Below, piece after piece: positions 7,637-14,164 of a DNA stretch of 43,877 nucleotides. How positions within the stretch are numbered: position 1 is the first letter of the stretch; every line of letters begins with the position of its first letter. Below the pieces are notes generated by a model that made no database searches, was not told the DNA's origin, and saw only the letters and a program-made list of their open reading frames with translations. The stretch comes from a virus: positions 1 through 43,877 of the IMG/VR virus record IMGVR_UViG_3300046780_000840. One strand, given 5' to 3'. The position numbers and the translations under genes were made by a program.

Positions 7637-8187
7637 AATTTCCCACGGTCTTCGTAACCGACGAGATGAGAATGCAGGCGCTGGAGCGGTCGAGGCTGCC
7701 GTTCCGCCGCCCGGTTTTCGGGAAGGAGGGATTCCGGACCGAGATCGGGTTCCTCGGCGAACTGGCGGCAGAGAGCGCCATGACCAAGTTGAAAATTCCC
7801 TTTGTACACATCGGAGGCAGGACGCACGACTACCAGATCCTCGGACACAAGTTCGAGGTCAAGACGCAGAATTGCTCGACCTACCCGCAGCCGCATTACG
7901 ACTGCGACGTGGCGGATCACAACTACGAGAAGCAGGTCGTCAACTACATCTTCACGCGCGCACGCAGCGAAGGCCATGTCGCGTTCGAGTCGTACCACAC
8001 CGTGTACATCGTCGGCTGCTGCACGCGGCTCATGTTCGAGGAGCACTGCGCGCATAAACGCCAAGACGAGATCAGCAACAAGCTGAAGTTCCACAACCCC
8101 TGCCGAACGATCGAGATCAAACGCCTCAAGCCGCTGCACCTTCTACCGACGCTACTGGAGGAACCATGCAACAGATCATCGCTCTGA
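7633..8187 (+). CDS. PD-(D/E)XK nuclease-like protein, 184 aa
   Basis: A restriction-endonuclease-fold candidate. Seen: G-E-L-A-A-E in a helix near residue 42 (typical of the first acidic helix), then D-Y-Q-I-L-G-H-K-F-E-V-K-T, which fits the acidic strand and E-x-K catalytic strand of PD-(D/E)XK enzymes. The C-terminal half has several Cys/His (CDVADH, VGCCTR, EEHCAHK) that could bind metal. Start fixed by ATGA overlap with the ATPase. The stop lies 22 bp inside the next gene. It follows the annealing ATPase, so a resolvase or flap nuclease role is possible; a role against host DNA cannot be excluded. Confidence 0.75.
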   Translation: MKFPTVFVTDEMRMQALERSRLPFRRPVFGKEGFRTEIGFLGELAAESAMTKLKIPFVHIGGRTHDYQILGHKFEVKTQNCSTYPQPHYDCDVADHNYEKQVVNYIFTRARSEGHVAFESYHTVYIVGCCTRLMFEEHCAHKRQDEISNKLKFHNPCRTIEIKRLKPLHLLPTLLEEPCNRSSL

Positions 8188-8837
8188 GCCCCACCGACCT
8201 CGCGCCCGCGCAGCAATCGCTGGTCGCGTGGTTCGAGCAACGCATCGAGTTCTGGATCGCGCAGCGCGCGGAGGCGCAGGAGTGCTACGACCACACCCAG
8301 AGCTACGAGTGGAAGGGCGCGCCGTTCAAGCGGCTGATGAAGAAGGCCGATCGGCGCATCGGCTTCTACCGCAAGGTCAAGGCCGCGGTCGAGGCGGGCT
8401 ACCTGATCGTGCCCAACTTCCCGCTGGAGATCTTCGCGATCCGCACGCACGCGAAGAAAGGGCGCATGGAGGAAAAAAGCTGGAACGACGGCTTCCGCCA
8501 AGAGCCGCACCGGCTCGCGCAGGGCGAGGGCGAGTACAAGAACCCGCTCCCGATCGTGTACAAGAGTGAGATCGACGACGGCAAGGGCGGCAAGAAAAGC
8601 ATCTACTCCCCCGGCGCGCTGTCGACCGAACTCGAGATCCCGATGCACCTCGTCAAGCCTCAGATCATGGAGGCGGTCGACAAGGCGCGGGCGATGAAGC
8701 TCTTCGACGCCATCGGCATCTGCACCGACCAGCGCGCGGATCCGATTGTGTGCGGCCAGATCGAAAGCGAGGCAGGCTGGGCGCGCAAGCGCGTGACGTT
8801 CTTCATCGCGTGGTTCGTGGATCTGGAGCGGCTGTGA
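8166..8837 (+). CDS. Hypothetical early protein, 223 aa
   Basis: Not recognised. A mostly helical, charged protein rich in Trp/Phe/Arg. The first 80 residues form a likely helical hairpin (WFEQRIEFWIAQRAEAQECY... to RRIGFYRKVKAAVEAGYL). A basic middle (THAKKGRMEEK) and a C-terminal beta/alpha part (DAIGICTDQRADPIVCGQI) follow. The start at 8166 has a strong GGAGGAA (8157-8163) and overlaps the upstream gene by 22 bp. The stop overlaps a GTG start of a Cys-rich protein. Probably a DNA-metabolism accessory by position; no stronger claim is possible. Confidence 0.78.
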   Translation: MQQIIALSPTDLAPAQQSLVAWFEQRIEFWIAQRAEAQECYDHTQSYEWKGAPFKRLMKKADRRIGFYRKVKAAVEAGYLIVPNFPLEIFAIRTHAKKGRMEEKSWNDGFRQEPHRLAQGEGEYKNPLPIVYKSEIDDGKGGKKSIYSPGALSTELEIPMHLVKPQIMEAVDKARAMKLFDAIGICTDQRADPIVCGQIESEAGWARKRVTFFIAWFVDLERL

Positions 8838-9037
8838 GCCAGAGTCGCTGGACGCACAACATCTGCGAAGCTTGCTGGCAGCGCAGGTCTCCGCAATTTG
8901 ATCCGATTCGCTTCACGCTGAAGGCGCAGGAAATCTGCTGCTTCTGCGGCAAGCCGACGGCGGCGGGCATCTACATTCGCTTTGACCCGGCCGAGACAAT
9001 GTGCAAAGGCAAGCATCCGATGGAGGAGGTGCCGTGA
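8834..9037 (+). CDS. Zinc-finger-like small protein, 67 aa
   Basis: GTG start overlapping the previous stop as GTGA. The sequence contains C-E-A-C-W near the start and C-C-F-C-G-K-P about 25 residues later, a two-knuckle zinc-ribbon layout, then a hydrophobic strand and a final C-K-G-K-H. This style of small zinc protein is common in phage early operons, where such proteins may bind host factors. No specific function can be assigned. Confidence 0.75.
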   Translation: MSQSRWTHNICEACWQRRSPQFDPIRFTLKAQEICCFCGKPTAAGIYIRFDPAETMCKGKHPMEEVP

Positions 9038-9294
9038 TCTGGCTGATCTGCCGCTACTGCATGACCGTGCTCGCGCCGGGATCCGGCGAGTGCAAATGTG
9101 TACAAGTCCCCGGCTTGCCCAAGACCCAGACGCTGATGAACTTGGTGTTGCCGGATGGTTACGAGATCAGAAGGAGTACTCACGATGAAGACGCTGCTCG
9201 CACTGCTACTGCCCTCGCTCGCGCTCTCCGCGACGATGTCGATCCGCAACGTCGAGAAGATGACCCTGCAGCCGCCGTGGCTGACCGTGATTGA
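9034..9294 (+). CDS. Small Cys protein, up to 86 aa, overlapping the next gene
   Basis: GTG start overlapping the preceding stop as GTGA. The first 45 residues are the convincing part: C-R-Y-C followed by G-E-C-K-C, a second compact zinc-ribbon pattern, then KTQTLMNLVLPDGYEI. After that the frame runs 110 nt into the signal-peptide gene that starts at 9185, and its C-terminal 40 residues are Asp/Arg/Ala-rich and look like shadow. Either the overlap is real or a frameshift hides the true end. I am sure of the first half only. Confidence 0.6.
   Translation: MIWLICRYCMTVLAPGSGECKCVQVPGLPKTQTLMNLVLPDGYEIRRSTHDEDAARTATALARALRDDVDPQRREDDPAAAVADRD
9171..9176 (+). promoter_or_regulatory. Ribosome binding site deciding the 9185 start
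   Basis: AAGGAG lies 8 nt before the ATG at 9185 and inside the reading frame of the preceding Cys protein. It supports independent initiation of the signal-peptide gene despite the long overlap. Confidence 0.6.
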
Positions 9295-9424
9295 AGCCGG
9301 GCAGAACGGCTACGTGTGGCGCTGCCCCGGCGCTGACACGACGGAGTACCAGACGACAAAGCAGGTCGTGTCGCCCGCGCTGTGCGCGCAGGACCGTCCC
9401 TTCGCGAACGGGTTCGAGCAGTGA
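9185..9424 (+). CDS. Small exported protein, 79 aa
   Basis: Not recognised. It begins with a short signal peptide (MKTLLALLLPSLALSA), with a likely cleavage after an Ala near residue 16-17. The mature part of about 60 residues has two Cys (W-R-C-P-G and L-C-A-Q-D) that could form a disulphide in the periplasm. The start is placed by AAGGAG at 9171-9176; a longer frame from 9155 lacks a ribosome site. A periplasmic or envelope-located early protein; superinfection exclusion or a phage lipoprotein-like role are guesses. Confidence 0.72.
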   Translation: MKTLLALLLPSLALSATMSIRNVEKMTLQPPWLTVIEAGQNGYVWRCPGADTTEYQTTKQVVSPALCAQDRPFANGFEQ

Positions 9425-9639
9425 GCGAGTGGACCGAACACGAGCGCCGACTGATCCGGCGCGCCGTCCTGCGCTTCTCCATGGAGGCGCGCAACGCGGA
9501 GCAGTTTCACCTGCAGAAGGGGCCGAACAGCAACCTTGAAAAAGCCCACGCGGCAGCGAGCGACGCCGCGATTCTGGAGCGGATTCACGCTCGCATGATG
9601 GAAGCCGAAACGATGATTCCCAAGACCCAATCCCACTGA
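9421..9639 (+). CDS. Hypothetical helical protein, 72 aa
   Basis: Not recognised. GTG start overlapping the exported protein's stop as GTGA. A short, charged, helical protein (WTEHERRLIRRAVLRFSMEARN..., ending MMEAETMIPKTQSH) without membrane segments. It may be a coiled-coil partner or regulator; nothing in the sequence fixes its role. Confidence 0.68.
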   Translation: MSEWTEHERRLIRRAVLRFSMEARNAEQFHLQKGPNSNLEKAHAAASDAAILERIHARMMEAETMIPKTQSH

Positions 9640-9650
9640 GGAGACCGAGA

Positions 9651-10082
9651 ATGTTTTCAGTTGCACAGAAGCGCGCCATCGCCGAAGCCCTGCAGGGGAT
9701 CCTGCGCGCCACCGGCCATCCGGAACTGCCGCCCGGCGAGATCTCGTTCAAGCTTCACGTCGACGGCGCAGAGTCGTGGTCGTGGGCCGACATCCAGAAC
9801 AACGGCGCGGTGCCGGTGCCCACCGTCAACCCGCACAACGAGGCGATGGCGGCGCAGAATCCGCTCGACAAGGCCGACGAACTGATCGCGAAGGGCACCG
9901 AGCTCATCGACGACGTGATCGAGAAGATCGACGGCACGATCAAGCGACTCGGAGGGCTGGACGCGGGGCTGCAGGGGCTGCTCACGAAGTGGCGCACCGA
10001 AGCGGGCGACGGCACCGAGAGTTACTACCGCGCGCTGCGCGTGTGCGCCGACGAACTCGAGAAGGTGCTCCTGCGCACATGA
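9651..10082 (+). CDS. Hypothetical protein, 143 aa
   Basis: Not recognised. The N-terminal 50 residues look globular (VAQKRAIAEALQGILR, then ISFKLHVDGAESWSW). The C-terminal half is an amphipathic helical bundle (ADELIAKGTELIDDVIEKIDGT). ATG 9651 follows GAGGAG by a good distance and an 11-nt gap from the previous stop. Its stop overlaps the next start as ATGA. Soluble and probably cytoplasmic. Confidence 0.75.
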   Translation: MFSVAQKRAIAEALQGILRATGHPELPPGEISFKLHVDGAESWSWADIQNNGAVPVPTVNPHNEAMAAQNPLDKADELIAKGTELIDDVIEKIDGTIKRLGGLDAGLQGLLTKWRTEAGDGTESYYRALRVCADELEKVLLRT

Positions 10083-10207
10083 TGAAGCGACTCAGGCGTC
10101 TGCTGTGCTGCCGCTGGTTGAACCGACACCAGTGGCGGCGCATCAACCTGCGCGACAACCTGTTGCGCAGATGTATACATTGCAAGAAGTTCTCGAGGGC
10201 GACATGA
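10079..10207 (+). CDS. Very small Arg/Cys-rich protein, 42 aa
   Basis: Overlaps its neighbours by ATGA at both ends, which is the main reason to call it a gene. Thirteen Arg/Lys and four Cys (L-L-C-C-R and R-C-I-H-C-K-K) in 42 residues suggest a tiny zinc- or nucleic-acid-binding peptide. An alternative ATG two codons on would also work. The size leaves real doubt. Confidence 0.6.
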   Translation: MMKRLRRLLCCRWLNRHQWRRINLRDNLLRRCIHCKKFSRAT

Positions 10208-10509
10208 TCCCGAACGACGTGCGCAAAGGGCTGCTCGAAAAAGACTACATGAGCGTCGACGTTCGCCAACTGCAGAAGGTGGCGACGGACATGGCCGATG
10301 AGATCGATCGTGCCATGCGCTTGCTCGGCGTGTACGGCGTGTCGCAGGAGCGCGCGCGCAACCGTGTGTCGACCGGCATCGAGGTGCTGGTCACGCGGAT
10401 GGACAAGGAGAACATCGGGCTACGCGGCGAGGTGCTGCGCTTGAAGGCCAGACTGCACAGGATTGAACAGGCGGTGGGCGCGTCCTTGCGCCCCGATCCG
10501 GATTCCTGA
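10204..10509 (+). CDS. Hypothetical coiled-coil protein, 101 aa, last gene of the plus operon
   Basis: Not recognised. The C-terminal half is a likely coiled coil (RMDKENIGLRGEVLRLKARLHRIEQ has leucine-type spacing). The N-terminal half is helical and acidic (DVRQLQKVATDMADEIDRAMRLLGVYGV). The frame opens upstream at 10105, but ATG 10204 is preferred for its ATGA overlap with the 42-residue gene. Its TGA ends at 10509, directly abutting the last base of the convergent secreted-protein gene, with no terminator between. Confidence 0.75.
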   Translation: MIPNDVRKGLLEKDYMSVDVRQLQKVATDMADEIDRAMRLLGVYGVSQERARNRVSTGIEVLVTRMDKENIGLRGEVLRLKARLHRIEQAVGASLRPDPDS

Positions 10510-12153
10510 TTACGGCTGTGGTGCCGGGCAGACCGAGCAGTGCGCGGTCGCCATGTCGGTCGGCTGGTTCGCCACCGGGATCGCCGGGTTGGTTCCCATC
10601 GCCGTCACCGTGTCGCTGAACAAGCCGCCGCTGGCCGGGCTGGTCGAGCCGTCGCCCGCGTTCGGCTGGTAGGTGTACGAGTAGTCCGCACACGCGCCCT
10701 GCACAAGGTGACCGCTGTACACCTGCGTCGGATCCGGCGGGTTGTTGATGCCCACCGCGTCGTCGGCAACGGTGACGTCGAGGTCAAGACCCGTCGTCTG
10801 CGAGGTGTTGCAGACCTGACCACTGACCTTCACCTGCGCCACAAGTACACCGTTCTGCGGCACCAGTTCGACCGTGTTGCACGTCTTGGTCACATGGATG
10901 TCCGGAGACAGCGGCAGCGGCGTGCAGTCGAACGTGTTGGTCGCACTCAGCGTGTTACCGCTGAAGGAGGCCGAACCGAAGACGGTGTTGTGCGGGCCGT
11001 TGTCGTTGCTGAAGAACGAGCCACTGAACGCCTGCGTTCCATTCTTGGCGAGCGGAGCGGCGAGCGTGAAGGTCTGCGTCTGGTCATCGGCCAGCGTGCC
11101 GGGCGTGCCGACATCGTCGCGTACCGTGATCACGGTGCCGATCGGCAGCGAACCGTCCGACGTGTTCGTGACTTGGCCGCTGTAGTCAACCGAGAACAGC
11201 AACGAGGTGTTGTCCGCTGCCGTGGTCAGGCGACCCACGCTGCACGTCTTGGCGATCGCGATCGAGCAGTTCTTGAACGGACCCAGCACGAAGTCTTTCA
11301 ACTGCGCCGTGGTCGAGGCGCTGGTGCGACTCATCACGAGGAAGTTGCTGAAGCACTCCGATCCGCCGAGCAGTGCGGTCAGGTCGACGCCACCCTCGAA
11401 CAGCGTGCCCTGCGGCAGGTTGGCGTCCAGACCCACGCCCTTGAAGTTGTAGCTCCACGGTGCGGGCGTCGCGGTCTTGTTCGCCACCGCGCAGGCGACG
11501 TCGTCGGTCGTGCAGAACAGGCCGGTGGCCGGGTCGATGGTGCCGCCGACCGGGACGCCGTTCTTGATCTCGCTGTGCGCGAGCAGCGTCAGCGGCGAAC
11601 CGGCATTGCCGTTCCACTTGAAGACGTTGATCACGCTGGCACCGCCGCCCTGCAGGAAGTCGGACGTGACCAGAATGTCACCGACCGAATGCTTGCCGAC
11701 GAAGTTGCCACTGGCACCGACGGCGACCGCCGAGCGGAAGAACCAGAAACCGATGGCGCTGTCGCCGCTGTTGGAGAAGCGGTCTGCGCCAAAGTATACA
11801 ATTTCATGGTCGTTCACCGTGAAGAGCGCGGCGAACGCATTCTCGAGGTCGTCCTTGTCGGGGGCCGAGCCGATCGTGTTTTGCCAGAAGGTGTTGGTGA
11901 TGCCCAAAGCCGAGATGTCGCGCTCGTCCTTCGAGCCGCCGCCGATGAAGATCGTGTCGGACGTGCTGACCGCGTCGGGAATGAAACTCTGGCCGACGCC
12001 GGGATTGGCGAAAACATCGGCCCAGTCGATGCCGGGCTTGGCCGGATCGTTGACCGCGTTGCCGTCAAGCTCGAACACGCCATCGTTGTGGACAGCGAAA
12101 GCAGGTGCAGTGATACACAGGCCCAGTGCAAGGGCCAGAATGCGGCTCTTCAT
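10510..12153 (-). CDS. Secreted bacterial-type protein with two DUF11-like repeats, 547 aa
   Basis: An exported protein of unknown role. Seen: a Sec signal peptide (MKSRILALALGLCITAPAFA, cleavage after the A-F-A near residue 20). A first domain of about 270 residues follows, holding the acidic H-N-D-G-V-F-E-L-D-G-N and the motif D-R-F-S-N-S-G-D-S-A-I-G-F-W-F, which resembles a family of secreted bacterial proteins. The C-terminal half has two Ig/DUF11-like repeats, starting near I-A-I-A-K-T-C-S and I-H-V-T-K-T-C-N, each followed by a V-x-x-S-G-Q-V-x-N-T-S strand. Cys residues recur and could form disulphides. It is the last gene of the late operon, 70 bp after the tail fibre, with an AAGGGGA ribosome site. 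Possibly a cargo ('moron') gene altering the host surface, or an unusual adhesin; not a standard virion protein. Confidence 0.85.
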   Translation of the reverse strand: MKSRILALALGLCITAPAFAVHNDGVFELDGNAVNDPAKPGIDWADVFANPGVGQSFIPDAVSTSDTIFIGGGSKDERDISALGITNTFWQNTIGSAPDKDDLENAFAALFTVNDHEIVYFGADRFSNSGDSAIGFWFFRSAVAVGASGNFVGKHSVGDILVTSDFLQGGGASVINVFKWNGNAGSPLTLLAHSEIKNGVPVGGTIDPATGLFCTTDDVACAVANKTATPAPWSYNFKGVGLDANLPQGTLFEGGVDLTALLGGSECFSNFLVMSRTSASTTAQLKDFVLGPFKNCSIAIAKTCSVGRLTTAADNTSLLFSVDYSGQVTNTSDGSLPIGTVITVRDDVGTPGTLADDQTQTFTLAAPLAKNGTQAFSGSFFSNDNGPHNTVFGSASFSGNTLSATNTFDCTPLPLSPDIHVTKTCNTVELVPQNGVLVAQVKVSGQVCNTSQTTGLDLDVTVADDAVGINNPPDPTQVYSGHLVQGACADYSYTYQPNAGDGSTSPASGGLFSDTVTAMGTNPAIPVANQPTDMATAHCSVCPAPQP

Positions 12154-12223
12154 TTGGAATCCCCTTCAGTTGAGTTGCGGATGGCTCGGCTCTGTGACCG
12201 CTCCGGCGCGGAGTGTACTCCCA

Positions 12224-14161
12224 CTACGGCGCGGCGTTGAACATGCCACCGACGTAGTAGTACTTGCCGTTGCCGTCGTAGAAAAAAATGTAGACCGAAT
12301 TCTTGCCCGCCTGAAGCTGGGTGACCGGCACGCCCTTGGTGTCGGACCCGAAGTTGAGGTTCATGGTCACGCCCGCGTAGACGTTGAGGGTCAGGAGGCA
12401 ACTGCTCGCCGGGGCGGTGAAGGAGCAGGACACCGACGACGAAGAGTTGGGAGCGACGGCTTGGCTGGTCGCCGTCGGCCAACTGACGTTGAAGGCCGAG
12501 GCGCTGATGATGCCGATGTCGAAGTACGGATTGAGGATGCTCGGTGATGTAGCCAAGCCGAGCGAGACGGCACCGCTGAAGGTCTTGGCACCGGCGATGG
12601 TCTGCGTGCCTGTGGTCATCACGCCGCCGAAGTTGGCGCTCGCCGGTTGCAGGGTGAGGATGTTGTTGCTTGCGCCGGAGATCGTCGCGCCCTGCGCGTT
12701 CGAACCGCCACCGATGTTGCCCAGTGCGTTGATGCCGCCCGCGGGGCCGACGGTGCCGGTCGCGCCTGTCGCACCCACCGCGCCCTGCACACCCTGCACG
12801 CCCTGCGGACCCTGCACGCCCTGCACGCCCTGCGCGCCCGTCGCACCCACCGGCCCTGTCGCGCCCGTCGGCCCCGGCGGCAGCACTGCCGGAAGGTTGG
12901 CCGCGACGAGGTTTCCGCTGAACGCCCCGCCGCCCTGCACCTGCAGCGTGTTGACGCCGTCGTCGGTGCTCTTGCCGATCGCGATGCGCCCGGTCGAGAC
13001 GTTCAGGGCAGTGCCGGTCAGGCCGAACCCGTAGATCATGTTCGCGATGACAAGCTGGCCGTTCGCGGTCGGGCTCGGGAAGGAGACGCTGTAGCCGATG
13101 GCGACGTTCTGCGCGCCGGTCGTGAGGTTGCTGCCAGCACTGCGACCGAGCGCGGTGTTCTGAGCGGCGGTGGCCTGCGACAGTGCGGAAGTACCCACCG
13201 CCGTGTTGTCGTTGCCGGTGATGTTGGCGTTGAGTGCCGCGTAGCCGACGGCGACCACGCTTTGGCAGGTTGTCGCGTTGAGCAAAGACTGGTAGCCGAC
13301 GAACGTGTTGAAGCTGCCGGTCGTCAGGTAGTAGCCAGCGGCGTTGCCGACGGCGGTGTTTCGGCTCCCGGTCGCGGTGAAGTTGCCGCCTGCGCTCTGC
13401 CCGACGAAGAAGTTGGGCTGGATGCCCCCGCCGAAGCAGTGCAAAGCGGGATTGCCATTGATCGTCAGCACGCCGAGGGTCGGGCTGGTCGTGTTGGGCA
13501 GATCGAACGAGGAGTTGCTGATCACCTGCGCGAAGGTCTTCGCACCGGCGAACGCCTGCGCGCCGGTCGTGACCACGCCGCCGAACGACACGCTCGCAGG
13601 CTGCAGGTTGAGGACGCTGCCGCCGGTGATCGTCGCAGCGTTCGCATTCGGCACCGCGCCGATCGCGGAGAGCGCGCTGATGCCGCCGCTGCCGGGAATG
13701 CCCTGCGGTCCCGTGGGTCCGGTCGGACCGCCCGCAGCGCCCGTCGCCCCGACCGCTCCCGTCGCGCCCGTCGCGCCCGTTGCGCCCGTTGGCCCGATCT
13801 GGCCGGGGTCGCCCTGCACGCCCGCGCCTGTCGGTCCCACCGGGCCCGTCGCACCCGTCGGGCCGGTCGGGCCTACCGTGCCGGTGGCCCCTGTCGCACC
13901 TGTCGCACCTGCGCCGGTTGGCCCCGTAGCGCCCACAGGGCCGGTGCTGCCGGTCGCGCCGGTCAGCCCCTGCGTTCCGGTCGCGCCCGTCGCGCCCGTG
14001 GTTCCTACCGCGCCTGTGGGGCCGGTGATGCCAACGCCGTTCGACCCGGTCGCGCCGGTTGCGCCAGTTGCGCCGGTTGCGCCAGAGCCCGTCGCGCCGG
14101 TTGCGCCGGTCGCGCCTGTTGCGCCGGGTGCGCCGCTGCCGGGGAGTGCGGACTGGCTCAT
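12224..14161 (-). CDS. Collagen-like tail fibre with YadA-type head repeats, 645 aa
   Basis: A trimeric appendage protein, probably host-binding. Seen in order: a short N-terminus; a first Gly-X-Y collagen block, residues about 8-157, dominated by GAT and GPT triplets; a roughly 70-residue domain ending T-T-G-x-Q-x-x-A-G-A-K-T-F; N-T-A-V-G/A-x-G repeats (about 250-357) like the trimeric beta-roll of YadA heads; a second Gly-X-Y block (about 425-474); a second copy of the 70-residue domain; and a C-terminal beta domain ending [12 protein letters not shown]. The two copies of collagen plus domain indicate internal duplication. A seven-T run with slippery T-TTT-TTC lies near the end (12281-12287). 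It follows another fibre-like gene by 3 bp. Confidence 0.88.
   Translation of the reverse strand: MSQSALPGSGAPGATGATGATGATGSGATGATGATGATGSNGVGITGPTGAVGTTGATGATGTQGLTGATGSTGPVGATGPTGAGATGATGATGTVGPTGPTGATGPVGPTGAGVQGDPGQIGPTGATGATGATGAVGATGAAGGPTGPTGPQGIPGSGGISALSAIGAVPNANAATITGGSVLNLQPASVSFGGVVTTGAQAFAGAKTFAQVISNSSFDLPNTTSPTLGVLTINGNPALHCFGGGIQPNFFVGQSAGGNFTATGSRNTAVGNAAGYYLTTGSFNTFVGYQSLLNATTCQSVVAVGYAALNANITGNDNTAVGTSALSQATAAQNTALGRSAGSNLTTGAQNVAIGYSVSFPSPTANGQLVIANMIYGFGLTGTALNVSTGRIAIGKSTDDGVNTLQVQGGGAFSGNLVAANLPAVLPPGPTGATGPVGATGAQGVQGVQGPQGVQGVQGAVGATGATGTVGPAGGINALGNIGGGSNAQGATISGASNNILTLQPASANFGGVMTTGTQTIAGAKTFSGAVSLGLATSPSILNPYFDIGIISASAFNVSWPTATSQAVAPNSSSSVSCSFTAPASSCLLTLNVYAGVTMNLNFGSDTKGVPVTQLQAGKNSVYIFFYDGNGKYYYVGGMFNAAP
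12765..12890 (-). repeat. Second collagen-like Gly-X-Y repeat block
   Basis: Coding repeats in the fibre gene, including repeated GVQ triplets ([16 protein letters not shown]). Together with the longer block upstream it makes the fibre's two triple-helical segments. Confidence 0.85.
13090..13415 (-). repeat. YadA-head-like beta-roll repeats
   Basis: Repeating units with N-T-A-V-G or V-A-I/V-G-Y followed by A-x-x-x-x, spaced roughly 14-24 residues, as in trimeric autotransporter heads. Seen in the translation of the fibre gene. Confidence 0.75.
13690..14140 (-). repeat. First collagen-like Gly-X-Y repeat block
   Basis: About 150 residues of Gly-X-Y triplets (GAT, GPT, GPV) near the N-terminus of the fibre, visible at DNA level as a 9-nt-periodic GC-rich repeat. 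It is a coding repeat, not a CRISPR array. Confidence 0.9.
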
Positions 14162-14164
14162 GGT

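Noticed and set aside
12154-12223. Hairpins in the 70-bp gap before the secreted-protein gene as a terminator.
   Set aside because: Short GC stems but no T-run; terminator not supported.
13690-14140. Regular GC-rich repeat that could be read as a CRISPR array.
   Set aside because: It is a 9-nt coding repeat for Gly-X-Y triplets with no spacer structure.
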